From Candidatus Methylospira mobilis (GTDB taxonomy: Bacteria > Pseudomonadota > Gammaproteobacteria > Methylococcales > Methylococcaceae), in assembly GCF_009498235.1 (NCBI RefSeq), contig NZ_CP044205.1, positions 3,349,389 through 3,413,388 of the forward strand: a stretch of DNA of 64,000 nucleotides, in the 5' to 3' direction. How positions within the stretch are numbered: the stretch's first letter is position 1; each line of letters starts with the position of its first letter. The translations under genes were made by a program, and so were the position numbers. Below the pieces are notes generated by a model. It saw only the letters and a list, made by a program, of their open reading frames with translations, ran no database searches and was not told where the DNA came from. Of the stretch, positions 18,379 through 28,192 are shown piece by piece.

Positions 18379-21110
18379 ACGACATACGCCCGAACCCGGA
18401 CGAACTGCTTGCGCGCGTCGAACGCGACAAATCGCGCGCGCGCCGCGGCCGCCTGAAAATCTTTTTCGGCGCCGCCGCCGGCGTAGGAAAAACCTACGCC
18501 ATGCTGCTGGCGACACGCGAAAGAAGAGCTGAGAACATCGATGTTCTGGTCGGCCTGGTCGAAACGCACGGACGTAAGGAAACACTGGCGCTGCTGGAAG
18601 GGCTGGAGGTGCTACCCCCGCGCCAAATCGAGTACCGGGGCAAAACCCTGCACGAGTTCGATCTGGATGCCGCGTTGAAACGCAGACCCTCCATCATCGT
18701 CGTAGACGAATTGGCGCATAGCAACGTAGCCGGTTCGAGACACCCCAAACGCTGGCAGGATATAGAAGAACTGCTGGAAGCGGGTATCGACGTTTATACC
18801 GCCCTGAATGTACAGCACCTCGAAAGCCTGAACGATATCATCGGTCAAATTTCCGGGATACGCGTCTGGGAGACCGTACCCGACACGGTGTTCGAAGGCG
18901 CAAATGAAGTCGAGCTGGTCGATCTTCCGCCCGACGAGCTGCTGGTACGGCTCAAGGAAGGAAAAGTCTATTTGCCCCAGCAGGCCAGAGAAGCCGTCAA
19001 TAATTTTTTCCGCAAGGGCAACCTGATTGCGTTGCGCGAACTGGCATTGCGGCAGACAGCCAATCGCGTCGACGCGCAAATGCTCGATTACCGCGAAGAC
19101 AATGCGATACGCGATATTTGGCAAGTCAGCGAGCGCGTAATGGTTTGCATAGGTCCCAACGCGGCGCTGGCCGAACGTCTGGTGCGAGCGGGAAAGCGCT
19201 TCGCAAACGGCTTGCGCGCGCCGTGGATCGTGCTCTATGTGGAAACCCCTGAGCTGCAGCGCCTGCCCGCCGAGGAGCGTGACGCGGTATTGCGCATCCT
19301 GCGCCTGGCGGAACAGCTCGGTGCGGAAAGCGCCACCCTGAGCGCGCCGGATATGAGTCAGGCCATCATCCGCATCGCACGGGAACGCAACGTCAACAAA
19401 CTGGTGATGGGCAAACCGTCGCGGCGAGGATGGAAACGCTGGCTGCTGGGCTCGGTAGTCGATACCCTGATCGGTCAGGCTCACAATATCAACATCTATT
19501 TGCTGGGCAGCCCCCAGGGCGAAGAACACACGACCTACAACATTCCAGGACTATCTACGCCGCGGCGTGCGCCGTTACCCGGCTTGACTACCCGGATTGC
19601 CAGTAAAAAAACCGGCTATATATGGGCGCTATTGGTAACTCTGGTCAGCACCTTGCTGGCGCGCCTGATGTTCGAACGCTTCGAGCTTGCCAATCTGGCC
19701 ATGGTCTACCTGCTCGGCGTGGTTTATATCGCAACGCGCTATGGCCGAGGCCCGTCCGTGCTGGCGTCGGTGCTGGGCGTGGTCATGTTCGACCTGTTTT
19801 TCGTTACGCCGAGCTATACTTTTTCGGTTTCCGACACGCAATACCTGTTCACCCTGGTCGCGATGCTGACCGTCGCCATGCTGGTCAGCCACCTGATGGC
19901 CAACGTACGCTCGCAGGCCAAGGTAGCCTCGCACCGAGAGCGCCGGGCAACCGTACTCTATGCAATCAGCAAGGAACTGGCGAGCAGCCAGACCGAGGCG
20001 GATGTCGTCAGTACCGCGGTCCGCCACATCTACGCTGAATTCGGCAGCCGCAATGTGATTCTGTTGCCTGATCATAACGGCCACATAGTCAACCCCTGCG
20101 GCCGCAGCATGAAGGAATCGCTGCATAAAACCGATCTGAGTATCGCGCAATGGGTTTTCGACCACAATGAAATGGCCGGACAAGGCACCTATACCCTGCC
20201 GGGCGCGAAAGCCATCTATTTCCCGCTCAGCAGTGACGAAAATACCGTAATGGGCGTACTGGCCCTGCTGCCGGTCAACCTGCGCCGCATATTCCTGCCG
20301 GAACAGCAAAAGCTGCTGGAAACTTTTTTACGCCTGATTGCCCAGGCGATCCACCGCCTGCGCATGGCCGAGCAAACCAAAAAGGCGCATATGCAAATGG
20401 AGGCGGAACAACTTCGCAACTCACTGCTAAGCTCGATATCGCACGATTTGAGAACGCCGCTGGCGACCATCGTCGGATCGGCCAGCGCATTAGTGGATGA
20501 AGAGGCCAAAATTTCGCGCCAGGACAAGCTCGAACTGAGTCACGCCATTTATGCCGAGGCCTTGCGCATGTCAAACCTGGTCAACAATATCCTCGATATG
20601 GCGCGGCTGGATGCCGGCGTTGTGGAACTGAACAAACAATGGCACCCGGTAGAGGAAATCGTCGGCACGGTTTTGACGCGACTGCAGAAACACCTGGAGT
20701 CGAGACCACTCAAGGTTTCCATGCCGCCGGGCCTGCCGATGGTATACGCCGACGCGGTGATGATCGAACAAGTGCTGATCAACCTGCTGGAAAACGCGTT
20801 GCGCTATACGCCCGACCGCTCCGCACTGGAAATTCTCGTGGAAAGCTCGAGCGAAGCTGTCTACATTTCGCTTGCCGACAGAGGCCCCGGCTTGCCGCCG
20901 GGACAGGAAAACCGCTTGTTCGAAAAATTCGCGCGCGCCAAGCACGAAGCGGCGCAAAGCGGCGTCGGGCTGGGGCTGGCCATTTGCCGCGCGATCGCCG
21001 AAGCCCATGGCGGCACCATGACGGCAAACAACCGGCCTAACGGCGGCGCCATATTCACGCTGAAATTACCCTTGGAGCAGACCCCGCCGACGCTGGCAGG
21101 TGAACAGTAA
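18375..21110 (+). CDS. kdpD: Potassium-sensing histidine kinase KdpD
   Basis: 911 residues. The N-terminal KdpD domain carries Walker A GAAAGVGKT at 32-40 and the IIVVDELAHSN Walker B near 114. A universal-stress-like domain with a GKPSRRGWKRWLLGSV loop lies near 340-370, four short membrane helices at about 415-510, a GAF-like domain at about 530-660, and a HisKA with His690 (SSISHDLRTPLA). The HATPase carries N (INLLENALRYT), G1 (DRGPGLPPG) and GVGLGLAI boxes. KdpD phosphorylates KdpE under K+ limitation. It starts with GTG inside the channel stop, and its stop overlaps the kdpE ATG (TAATG). Confidence 0.96.
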   Translation: MNDIRPNPDELLARVERDKSRARRGRLKIFFGAAAGVGKTYAMLLATRERRAENIDVLVGLVETHGRKETLALLEGLEVLPPRQIEYRGKTLHEFDLDAALKRRPSIIVVDELAHSNVAGSRHPKRWQDIEELLEAGIDVYTALNVQHLESLNDIIGQISGIRVWETVPDTVFEGANEVELVDLPPDELLVRLKEGKVYLPQQAREAVNNFFRKGNLIALRELALRQTANRVDAQMLDYREDNAIRDIWQVSERVMVCIGPNAALAERLVRAGKRFANGLRAPWIVLYVETPELQRLPAEERDAVLRILRLAEQLGAESATLSAPDMSQAIIRIARERNVNKLVMGKPSRRGWKRWLLGSVVDTLIGQAHNINIYLLGSPQGEEHTTYNIPGLSTPRRAPLPGLTTRIASKKTGYIWALLVTLVSTLLARLMFERFELANLAMVYLLGVVYIATRYGRGPSVLASVLGVVMFDLFFVTPSYTFSVSDTQYLFTLVAMLTVAMLVSHLMANVRSQAKVASHRERRATVLYAISKELASSQTEADVVSTAVRHIYAEFGSRNVILLPDHNGHIVNPCGRSMKESLHKTDLSIAQWVFDHNEMAGQGTYTLPGAKAIYFPLSSDENTVMGVLALLPVNLRRIFLPEQQKLLETFLRLIAQAIHRLRMAEQTKKAHMQMEAEQLRNSLLSSISHDLRTPLATIVGSASALVDEEAKISRQDKLELSHAIYAEALRMSNLVNNILDMARLDAGVVELNKQWHPVEEIVGTVLTRLQKHLESRPLKVSMPPGLPMVYADAVMIEQVLINLLENALRYTPDRSALEILVESSSEAVYISLADRGPGLPPGQENRLFEKFARAKHEAAQSGVGLGLAICRAIAEAHGGTMTANNRPNGGAIFTLKLPLEQTPPTLAGEQ

Positions 21111-21805
21111 TGGATACGGCCGAAACCGTCATCCTGGTGATAGAGGACGATCCTCATATCCGAAAATTTCTGAAGACCGGGCTGGCCACGCATAACTTCA
21201 AAATTTTTGAAGCGACAACGGGGCGGGCCGGCGCCACCGAAGCCTTGGACAGAAAACCGGATCTGATCATACTGGATCTGGGCTTGCCCGATATGGACGG
21301 CGTACAGGTCGTGCGGGAATTGCGGCAATGGACGGCGCTGCCTATTATCATTCTGTCGGCGCGCAGTACGGAGCAGAGCAAAATCGAAGCGCTCGATGCC
21401 GGGGCGGACGATTATCTTATCAAACCATTCAGCCTGGGTGAATTGCTGGCGCGTATCCGGGTTGCACTCCGTCATGCGGTCAGCACGCGCGAGCAGGATC
21501 AATCCGGCAGCTTCGAACATGAGGGGCTCAAGGTTGACCTGATCAACCGCGCGGTATATATCGACGGGCAGGAAATTCATTTAACTCCGATCCAATACCG
21601 CCTGCTCGCGATGATGGTCAGAAATGCGGGACGCGTATTGACGCACCATCAGATACTCAAGGAAATCTGGGGGCCGACATTTACCGACAACGCGCATTAT
21701 CTGCGTATTTACATGAGTCAGCTCAGACAAAAAATCGAATCCGATCCGGCCCAGCCAAAATATCTATTAACCGAATCGGGCGTCGGTTACCGGCTAAAGG
21801 TGTAA
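21110..21805 (+). CDS. kdpE: Response regulator KdpE
   Basis: 231 residues: receiver domain with acidic EDD near 12-14, phospho-acceptor Asp near 53 (LIILDLGLPDMDGV) and Lys near 105 (YLIKPF), then an OmpR/PhoB winged helix (LTPIQYRLLAMMVRNAGRVL and the YLRIYMSQLRQKIE recognition part). The C-terminal TESGVGYRLK matches KdpE. It activates kdpF-C; two candidate boxes are noted at 10420 and 12950. Confidence 0.96.
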   Translation: MDTAETVILVIEDDPHIRKFLKTGLATHNFKIFEATTGRAGATEALDRKPDLIILDLGLPDMDGVQVVRELRQWTALPIIILSARSTEQSKIEALDAGADDYLIKPFSLGELLARIRVALRHAVSTREQDQSGSFEHEGLKVDLINRAVYIDGQEIHLTPIQYRLLAMMVRNAGRVLTHHQILKEIWGPTFTDNAHYLRIYMSQLRQKIESDPAQPKYLLTESGVGYRLKV

Positions 21806-21810
21806 ATCAG

Positions 21811-21840
21811 TGCGTCCCTTTTACTCAAAAAGGACACACG
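21811..21840 (+). terminator. Imperfect hairpin after kdpE
   Basis: GTGCGTCCCTTTT and AAAAAGGACACAC pair with two mismatches around an ACTC loop, six bases after the kdpE stop. There is no long T-run, so the terminator strength is uncertain. Confidence 0.5.
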
Positions 21841-22085
21841 CTTCCGCGATTTTATCACTGTTCAATATCACCGAATAGACTGCTATTCAACAAAATAGGC
21901 TGCGGGAAAGGATGATAGCGCAATCAAGCCACCACCGTCGGCCCTGATCGTAGTAGCCCAAGAGGGATGGATTCGCTTCGTAGTTGATAGATGGACAAGC
22001 TTCCGCGCGTCCCTACATACTTGCCCGCAAAACCAAAGCCGGTAGATGCATAATTCCCGATTTTAAACATAAGTAATCTGAACAG

Positions 22086-22730
22086 TTATGCTGCCAGCAC
22101 CAGCATCGGAAAAACCTCGACCAGCCCTTGGGTGATGTACTCAACCGCAATGGATAAAATAATCAGGCCGAATACGCGGGTTATCACATTCATACCGGTA
22201 GTCCCCAGAAAATCAGCGATTTTGTCTGCCATAACCAGACACAGCAGCACAGCCAAAGCCACAGTAGCAATAACACAACACGCGATTAAATCATAGCTCC
22301 ATGAATTGTTCAGACTATGGGAGACAATAACGGTACTCATGGCTCCAGGACCACTCAACAGAGGAATTGCCATCGGCACGATAGCAATAGACTCTTTACC
22401 AAACGATTCTGCTCGTTCTTCCGGTGTATTCCGGGAACGGTCGTGAGAAGCCTGAAGCATGGAAACGCCCATAAACGAAATAACAATACCGCCTGCAATT
22501 TGAAATGCTGGAATACTGATACCAAAAAGCTCCAGCAAAAATTTCCCAGTTATCAGAGTAATCAACAATACCGCACCAACCGCCAGCGCACAAACACGGG
22601 CTACTTCCCTCCGCTCCTCAGGGCTTCGATGTACAGTCAGACTAATGAACAACGGAATGGCGGCAATAGGATCTACTACCGACAGGAGACCGGCAAGCAG
22701 TTTGATATATTCATCAAATTCAAACATCAT
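22086..22730 (-). CDS. MarC/YhgN-family inner-membrane protein
   Basis: 214 residues with six predicted helices. The MarC-family signatures are present: LSVVDPIAAIPLFISLT in the first helix, FGISIPAFQIAGGIVI near 70, and the PMAIPLLSGPGAMSTVIV segment near 120. MarC was once linked to multiple antibiotic resistance, but that was not confirmed; the transported solute, if any, is unknown. It stands alone and faces kdpE tail to tail. Confidence 0.9.
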   Translation of the reverse strand: MMFEFDEYIKLLAGLLSVVDPIAAIPLFISLTVHRSPEERREVARVCALAVGAVLLITLITGKFLLELFGISIPAFQIAGGIVISFMGVSMLQASHDRSRNTPEERAESFGKESIAIVPMAIPLLSGPGAMSTVIVSHSLNNSWSYDLIACCVIATVALAVLLCLVMADKIADFLGTTGMNVITRVFGLIILSIAVEYITQGLVEVFPMLVLAA

Positions 22731-23264
22731 TTTTCTCCGGCGGTATCTCAGCGTTCATCACAAATCATCACAAGAAATATTCACAGTAGAATACCGAGGC
22801 TCATCATCGCTAGGACACAAAAAAGCGTTAACTCTCATTATTTCCATAAGACCATTAATTACTTCCGACATAATCCTGTTCGCATAGCCGCACGACTCAT
22901 AATCTATTTAATTTCAATTAGACCATATATTCGGCACAATCGGCAAGTATCCTCGCATTACTGACAGTTGATTTAGAATTGCGGTACCTGTTCAACCGTA
23001 ATTTATACTGTTAAAATCCTGTCCGCGCAACAAACCATGGCTTTGTAATTATTCTGCAATCACGACAGTATTCGCAGAGCGCTTCGTTTACTTCATGGCG
23101 AGACCGCCTCATAGCAACCGTTATTTTCCACATGTAAAACAAGGTGCAAACAGATGATGTTGAGTACAAAATCCAGTTTTCAGCTAACGAGGTGATACTT
23201 GTAAAGTACCCGCTGCTTTCAGGGAGCGACTGAACGGCTACCAGTTTCAGCGTAAAATAAAACC
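22731..23264. other. Intergenic, no gene seen
   Basis: About 530 bases, AT-rich in its first half. It separates the divergent marC and the hypothetical gene at 23301 and presumably holds both promoters. Open frames on the plus strand here lack ribosome sites and protein-like composition. Confidence 0.4.
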
Positions 23265-23300
23265 GTGCATCAAAACAAACATAAACCTATGGGAAAAATT

Positions 23301-23822
23301 ATGAACGCATCCTATCGCAAAGGAAAAGAGCCAAAATCGTTCGATTATTTGGCAAAAAAACTGATATATTTAGTTGAGTTAAACAGTGAAAGAAGCGATT
23401 TCCATCGCTCTGGAAATGCAGCCAAATCAGCAAGCGCTTCATTTATCTCACTAAGAAACAGCTTTAATGCCCTACTACTGCCTCTTCAACGCGACAATAA
23501 GCTTAGTTTTTATATTAACGCAATGAATACAGAGCAGGTTATGAATATCAAATTGAACATACTGGAACAATGTAACATAGATATTACATTGAGACTGGAC
23601 GGAGAAAGACTGGAATCCTTTCAGACGGTTAGCACGCTCGACAAGACGACAGAAGAGACAAACAATATTTCGTTCACCATTGACCTGGATAAACGCGACA
23701 TACCGGTATGGGTTTCTCAGGAAAAAGATGTCGTTCCCACAACGGGCCTGGCGGAATTTATATTAAAATACTACATGGCCATAGCTATTGACTTGTACCC
23801 GGCTTTTGGCTCTATCCGATAG
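23301..23822 (+). CDS. Hypothetical protein, AT-rich
   Basis: 173 residues from the ATG at 23301 (GGGAAAAATT before it); an earlier ATG at 23265 would add 12 residues. Not recognised. No signal peptide or membrane helix. A basic start (MNASYRKGKEPKSFDYL) is followed by a region with several beta strands (LSFYINAMN, NIDITLRLDGE, ISFTIDLDKRDIPVWVS). Its base composition is clearly more AT-rich than the surrounding genes and it has no operon partner, so transfer is likely. Confidence 0.5.
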   Translation: MNASYRKGKEPKSFDYLAKKLIYLVELNSERSDFHRSGNAAKSASASFISLRNSFNALLLPLQRDNKLSFYINAMNTEQVMNIKLNILEQCNIDITLRLDGERLESFQTVSTLDKTTEETNNISFTIDLDKRDIPVWVSQEKDVVPTTGLAEFILKYYMAIAIDLYPAFGSIR

Positions 23823-24340
23823 TTACCGGCAACGAAAAAGCACCGTTCGATTATCGGTGCCGGCACATAATACATAATAAAAACGCCTTTGTAAAACAAG
23901 GAACCCCGTTTATCTGAAACTGCAGGAGGATTAAATAAGCACTTTTGAGCGCGATGTAAACCGTATAAACTATCCGATGCTAAAACAGTAGAGGACGGTG
24001 GCAATCAATAAGCCATGCCATCACCCGATTGTCATATCCTGCCGTGACTGCAAAACGCTTATAGGCGACTGCGCAGCCGACTGGCGCTCGGCATACCTCA
24101 AAATATTCCCATCTCGAAATATGCGCGCCCCAAAATGCTGACGTGCCTAAAGAGTTATCTGGATCCCGCTCAGCAACAAATCGCCGCATCGCTGCAAGTA
24201 TGAAAAACAGCAACAAACGAAACATCAAGAGGGCGAAAAGTGACTTTTGCAACCTTCAGCGCCACAACAAAGCAAGCGCTCCAGCGTGAATCGCTCCTGT
24301 AGTGAGCCCCGAACACTCAATTCACGCTGTCAACTCGTGT
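23823..24340. other. Intergenic, no gene seen
   Basis: About 520 bases with only short frames. A 90-codon minus-strand frame at 23980-24252 has atypical composition and no ribosome site; I do not call it. Confidence 0.4.
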
Positions 24341-24532
24341 TTACGCTGTTACGTCAATGTTATGGCCAAGACTGCCGTGCGGCTTGCCGACATGTACGAT
24401 AGGGGCGGAAGCGGCTGGAGCAACTTGCGCAGTAGACTCCAGGGCTTTCGCAAACTGCTGTTGCTGCAAGTGGCTGACACTGCTCAAAGATTGAGCTAAA
24501 GTGGCGGAATAGCCATTGATTGATACACTCAC
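24341..24532 (-). CDS. YjfB-like putative motility protein
   Basis: 63 residues: MSVSINGYSATLAQSLSSVS, then HLQQQQFAKALESTAQ, an alanine/proline-rich middle, and the ending GSLGHNIDVTA. This matches the layout of the small YjfB family (short N-terminal segment, a QQQ...KAL helix, and a C-terminal LG.NIDV motif), labelled putative motility protein. Its true role is unknown. It sits 281 bases beyond the stop of the HD-GYP regulator on the same strand, which fits a link with c-di-GMP-controlled motility, but it may have its own promoter. Confidence 0.6.
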   Translation of the reverse strand: MSVSINGYSATLAQSLSSVSHLQQQQFAKALESTAQVAPAASAPIVHVGKPHGSLGHNIDVTA

Positions 24533-24813
24533 AGTTACCCCCCCTCTTATAATTCGACAAGTTATGGTTTAATAGATAACAGATGCGGATCGAACGGTGT
24601 CGACGCAACAAACATGATAGCGATGTTGCTTACCGGTCATTACCTTCGTGTCTAATTTTAAACAATATCTACTACGCATTCCATCGTCTGCTTCAGGTTT
24701 ACAATCCATCGGTGAACTTTTCCTTAAAGTTTCGACAACTATGCAGCATACGGCGACGAAAAGGAAGCGAGGGGACCGGATGGCATGGATGGACGCAGTT
24801 CGGGCTCCCTCGG

Positions 24814-25842
24814 TTAAACGGCTTTTTTGGGGTGAAACCGGGCGACTGCCGCCTCTTCACCCATATCCAGAATTGCCCTCAACTCACCGGTTTCGAACAG
24901 TTTCTGCATCTGAACCACGATATCCGGGTCGAACATGATACTTTTTTTATCATTAATTTCCGCCATCGCCCGTTCAACAGGCCACGCGTCCTTGTAGGGG
25001 CGTTTGGTGGTCAGCGCGTCGAACACATCGGCAACTTTTACGATTCGCGCCGATAAGGGTATATCGCTGCCTTTAATTCCATACGGATAACCGCTGCCAT
25101 CATAATTTTCATGATGACCGGCGCATATTTCGCGGGCAGTGCCGTAAAACATATTGCCGCCTAAAATACGAACGCCGGCCATGGAATGGGTTTTCATCAC
25201 CACCCATTCATCATCGGACAGTTTCCCCGGTTTCTTAAGAATCTCGTCCGGGACGGACAGTTTGCCGATATCATGCAACATGCTCATCAGCCCCATATGC
25301 TCAGCCTGCTCGGCCGGTACACCCATCGCAATCGCCAGCGTTTCAGTATAATGGCGTACACGGTAAAGATGGCTGGAAGTATCTTCGTCCTTGCCTTCGG
25401 CTGCGATGCACAGCATAAGGACCGCGTCTTCATAGGCAGACTCCAGTAAACCTTGCGCCTCATCAAGCCGGCGTTTCAAATCGTATGCATCAAGCGCACG
25501 CGCAACGGTAAAGCTCAGCTCTTGCGGATCCCAGGGCTTGGCGACGTATTTATAAATATGCGCTTCATTAACGCAAGCCACCAACGATTCCATGTCCGAA
25601 TATCCGGTCAACAGAATGCGCACTGCATCAGGCTGCTTGAACAACGCATGCTCTAAAACCTGCTCACCGGTAACGCCGGGCATGCGTTGATCGCAAATAA
25701 TAAGATGAACCGTTTGTTCGTTCAATATCGATATAGCTGCACTACCATTATCAGCGGTAAGCACATTGTAGCCTTTGCGAAATGCCCGGCGCAAAGCGGC
25801 AAGAACATCCGGGTCATCGTCAACAATAAGAAGAGTATGCAT
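24814..25842 (-). CDS. HD-GYP response regulator (c-di-GMP phosphodiesterase)
   Basis: 342 residues. The receiver domain (1-120) has acidic DDD at 8-10, phospho-acceptor Asp near 52 (LIICDQRMPGVTG) and Lys near 103 (YVAKPWD). The HD-GYP domain (about 145-320) shows the metal-binding His-Asp in MLHDIGKLSVPDEIL, then HSMAGVRIL, HHENYDGSGYP carrying the GYP signature, and VADVFDALTTKRPYK. All expected catalytic residues are present, so it should degrade c-di-GMP when phosphorylated. It is the last gene of a four-gene minus-strand operon and abuts the kinase gene with no gap. Confidence 0.94.
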   Translation of the reverse strand: MHTLLIVDDDPDVLAALRRAFRKGYNVLTADNGSAAISILNEQTVHLIICDQRMPGVTGEQVLEHALFKQPDAVRILLTGYSDMESLVACVNEAHIYKYVAKPWDPQELSFTVARALDAYDLKRRLDEAQGLLESAYEDAVLMLCIAAEGKDEDTSSHLYRVRHYTETLAIAMGVPAEQAEHMGLMSMLHDIGKLSVPDEILKKPGKLSDDEWVVMKTHSMAGVRILGGNMFYGTAREICAGHHENYDGSGYPYGIKGSDIPLSARIVKVADVFDALTTKRPYKDAWPVERAMAEINDKKSIMFDPDIVVQMQKLFETGELRAILDMGEEAAVARFHPKKAV

Positions 25843-27765
25843 CTAACTCGCCCTCTGCGAAATAAGCGGAATGGAAATAATAAAGGTGGTGCCTTTATCA
25901 ACATCGGATTCAACAGTCAGTGTTCCATGGTGCTTTTCTATAATTCCATAGGAAATGGATAATCCGAGCCCCGTGCCTGTACCCACATCCTTGGTAGTAA
26001 AAAAAGGATCGAATATTTTCTCCTTTACCGCATCGGATATACCGATACCGGTATCGCGGATAGTGACGACAGCGCAATCGCCCTGCCTGGCCGTTTTGAC
26101 AGTAATAACGCCCTCTTTCGGTATTGCCTGTATCGCATTGGCCAGTATATTCATAAAAACCTGATTTATTTCTCCTGCGCAGCAATCCACCATTTCATTG
26201 AGTTTATAATCTTTTTCAATAACAACGCGATTTTTATAGAGATGCTGCAGCATTTGCAAGGTCGAATTCAGTCCGTCCTCGATCAATACGCTTTTAACTT
26301 CGCCCTGATCGAGCCTGGAAAAATTTCTAAGCGCCAGCACGATATTTTTTATCCTTTCCGCGGCCTGTTGCTGACTGCCTATTAACTGCTCCAAATCGTC
26401 AACAATAAAATCATAATCAATTTCGCCGAGAAGCTTTTGAAGCTTCTCCCGCCCATCGCCCGTCATACACTGTCGCTGCGCAAAATCCAGCGTGTTCTTT
26501 ATATCGTCGATATATTCCTTCAACGGCTTCATATTCGCATAAATGGCGCCGACTGGATTATTGATTTCATGAGCTATGCCGGCAACCAGCTGCCCTAAGG
26601 ATACCATTTTCTCCGACTGCACCAGATGGGCCTGCGCGGACTGCAGTTTCTTCAGTGCCTGCTGGAGCTCTGTCGTCCTTTCATTAACCTGTATTTCCAG
26701 ATTTGCATTAAGATTTTCAAGCTCCTTTTCCACCGACGCCTGTTTCGCAAATGCAGCCGCCAGCTTCTCCGCCATCCGGTTGAATGCATATCCCAGATTG
26801 GCTACCTCATCCTGACCGGAAACGACTACTCTGACCGATAAATCATTTGAATCCTCGACATTTACAATCGTGGATGTCAGTTTCTTGATCGGACTAACCA
26901 TATGGCGGCTTAACAGCATTACCAGCAATATCATGGGGAACGCAACGGAACCGGCAGCGATAAACAAATCCAGCATCAATTGTTCCAGAGGTGCTCGCGC
27001 AACATTTTCCGGGACAAATGCGGCAATCTGAAATTTGAAATTACCTATCTCCATGGGAGAAGAAATCGAGCCCAGGTAGCGCTTCCGATCGAACACCCAT
27101 AGCTTTTGCGCGGAAAAACCGTCCTCGACGGGAATGGACCTGACCCCTGTGTCGGTAAACAGGTCGGCATTGTTCATGGTGGATACGCGCAACGCAAAAT
27201 TGGTTTCCGCAGGTTGCAAGGTACGGCTGACATCCTCCCAGGAGTGCGTCATGACCAGATAGCCCTGCTCAGGCAATTGCGGCGCTCTAAGCGACGCGGC
27301 ATGCGCAATGATGTCGCCCGCTATGTAATCGACATGATGCTTGAAAATAAACCTGTAATCATTCTCAGGCAGCCATTGTCCGGGCATCGGATTACCAAGC
27401 ACGCCCGCCTGGGTAGATGCAATCAATACCTTTTTCGCATTAAAAACGTACAGATCGCCGTGTAAATGGTAATAATTTTTCAGATTCAGCAGTTCCATGC
27501 CGATGCGTTTATCCAGATCGTCCACCACCACATCCAGCATCACGGAAGAGCTGAGCCAGGACATGAGATTGATACGCTCGAACTGCAGAATACGGTTAAG
27601 CTCGTCAGCCTTGTGATCGGCGATATCGGTCAGATTATGATTGATTTGCAGATCGATTTTATTGGCGAAGGCATGAAAAACAACAGCGCTTAATGAAGCG
27701 GTTACCAGCAATACGCTAAAACTGACAAACACAGCCAGCCGGATCGACAATGAAAATCTGGACAT
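25843..27765 (-). CDS. Membrane sensor histidine kinase
   Basis: 640 residues. TM1 at about 9-31, a periplasmic sensor of about 230 residues, TM2 at about 262-284, then HAMP (HMVSPIKKLT onward), a coiled coil, and HisKA with the H-box GIAHEINNPVGAI near 405. The HATPase carries N (ILANAIQAI), G1 (DTGIGI), F and G2 (GTGLGLSI) boxes. The HEINNP form of the H-box is the HPK4 type. The stop touches the start of the HD-GYP regulator, its likely partner. Upstream in the operon are a lone periplasmic binding protein and a barrel protein, which suggests the signal comes from the envelope. Confidence 0.93.
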   Translation of the reverse strand: MSRFSLSIRLAVFVSFSVLLVTASLSAVVFHAFANKIDLQINHNLTDIADHKADELNRILQFERINLMSWLSSSVMLDVVVDDLDKRIGMELLNLKNYYHLHGDLYVFNAKKVLIASTQAGVLGNPMPGQWLPENDYRFIFKHHVDYIAGDIIAHAASLRAPQLPEQGYLVMTHSWEDVSRTLQPAETNFALRVSTMNNADLFTDTGVRSIPVEDGFSAQKLWVFDRKRYLGSISSPMEIGNFKFQIAAFVPENVARAPLEQLMLDLFIAAGSVAFPMILLVMLLSRHMVSPIKKLTSTIVNVEDSNDLSVRVVVSGQDEVANLGYAFNRMAEKLAAAFAKQASVEKELENLNANLEIQVNERTTELQQALKKLQSAQAHLVQSEKMVSLGQLVAGIAHEINNPVGAIYANMKPLKEYIDDIKNTLDFAQRQCMTGDGREKLQKLLGEIDYDFIVDDLEQLIGSQQQAAERIKNIVLALRNFSRLDQGEVKSVLIEDGLNSTLQMLQHLYKNRVVIEKDYKLNEMVDCCAGEINQVFMNILANAIQAIPKEGVITVKTARQGDCAVVTIRDTGIGISDAVKEKIFDPFFTTKDVGTGTGLGLSISYGIIEKHHGTLTVESDVDKGTTFIISIPLISQRAS

Positions 27766-27766
27766 A

Positions 27767-28192
27767 TCAGTTACCAGGAAACTGCTGAATTATTTTTATC
27801 TGCGGATTTTGCGGCCTGGTTTCCACATAACCAATAGCTCCCTTAACTCTCTCTACAAAGAGAATAACCGCCTGTTCGGAGTTCTGGATTATTGGCGGAT
27901 TAACCCCCCTGAACAGCATTTCATCCCAATAACTACTCAATTTTTCAGGAGAACTGTTGAATATCGCAGATGTAAAACGGCTTCTGACAGTACTCTGCGC
28001 CGGGAGATTAATCGGCATTATATTATCGCCATTCGTCCAGCTTCGTTTCTTCAGCAAATAAATGGAAGCTATATCGTTTTTATCCAGCTGTTCCTGATGC
28101 AAATCCTTGTTGACGATAATATAGATATCCGCCTGCACCGGCAATACCGAAAATAATAGCAACAGGAATGGCAGGAAAACGCGCGTCATCAA
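27767..28192 (-). CDS. Lone PstS-like periplasmic binding protein, short
   Basis: 141 residues: Sec signal peptide (about 1-22, ending VQA) and one compact domain related to PBP-like/PstS proteins, with NKDLHQEQLDKNDIASIYLL, then WDEMLFRGVNPP and VKGAIGYVET. The GAIGYV pattern is typical of phosphate-binding relatives. It is only about half the size of a transport PstS, and no permease or ATPase genes are near, so a sensory ligand-binding role for the adjacent kinase is more likely than transport. Its start overlaps the stop of the barrel-protein gene by four bases. Confidence 0.75.
   Translation of the reverse strand: MMTRVFLPFLLLLFSVLPVQADIYIIVNKDLHQEQLDKNDIASIYLLKKRSWTNGDNIMPINLPAQSTVRSRFTSAIFNSSPEKLSSYWDEMLFRGVNPPIIQNSEQAVILFVERVKGAIGYVETRPQNPQIKIIQQFPGN

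Noticed and set aside
24583..25056. 157-codon plus-strand frame
   Set aside because: Mostly antisense to the HD-GYP regulator.
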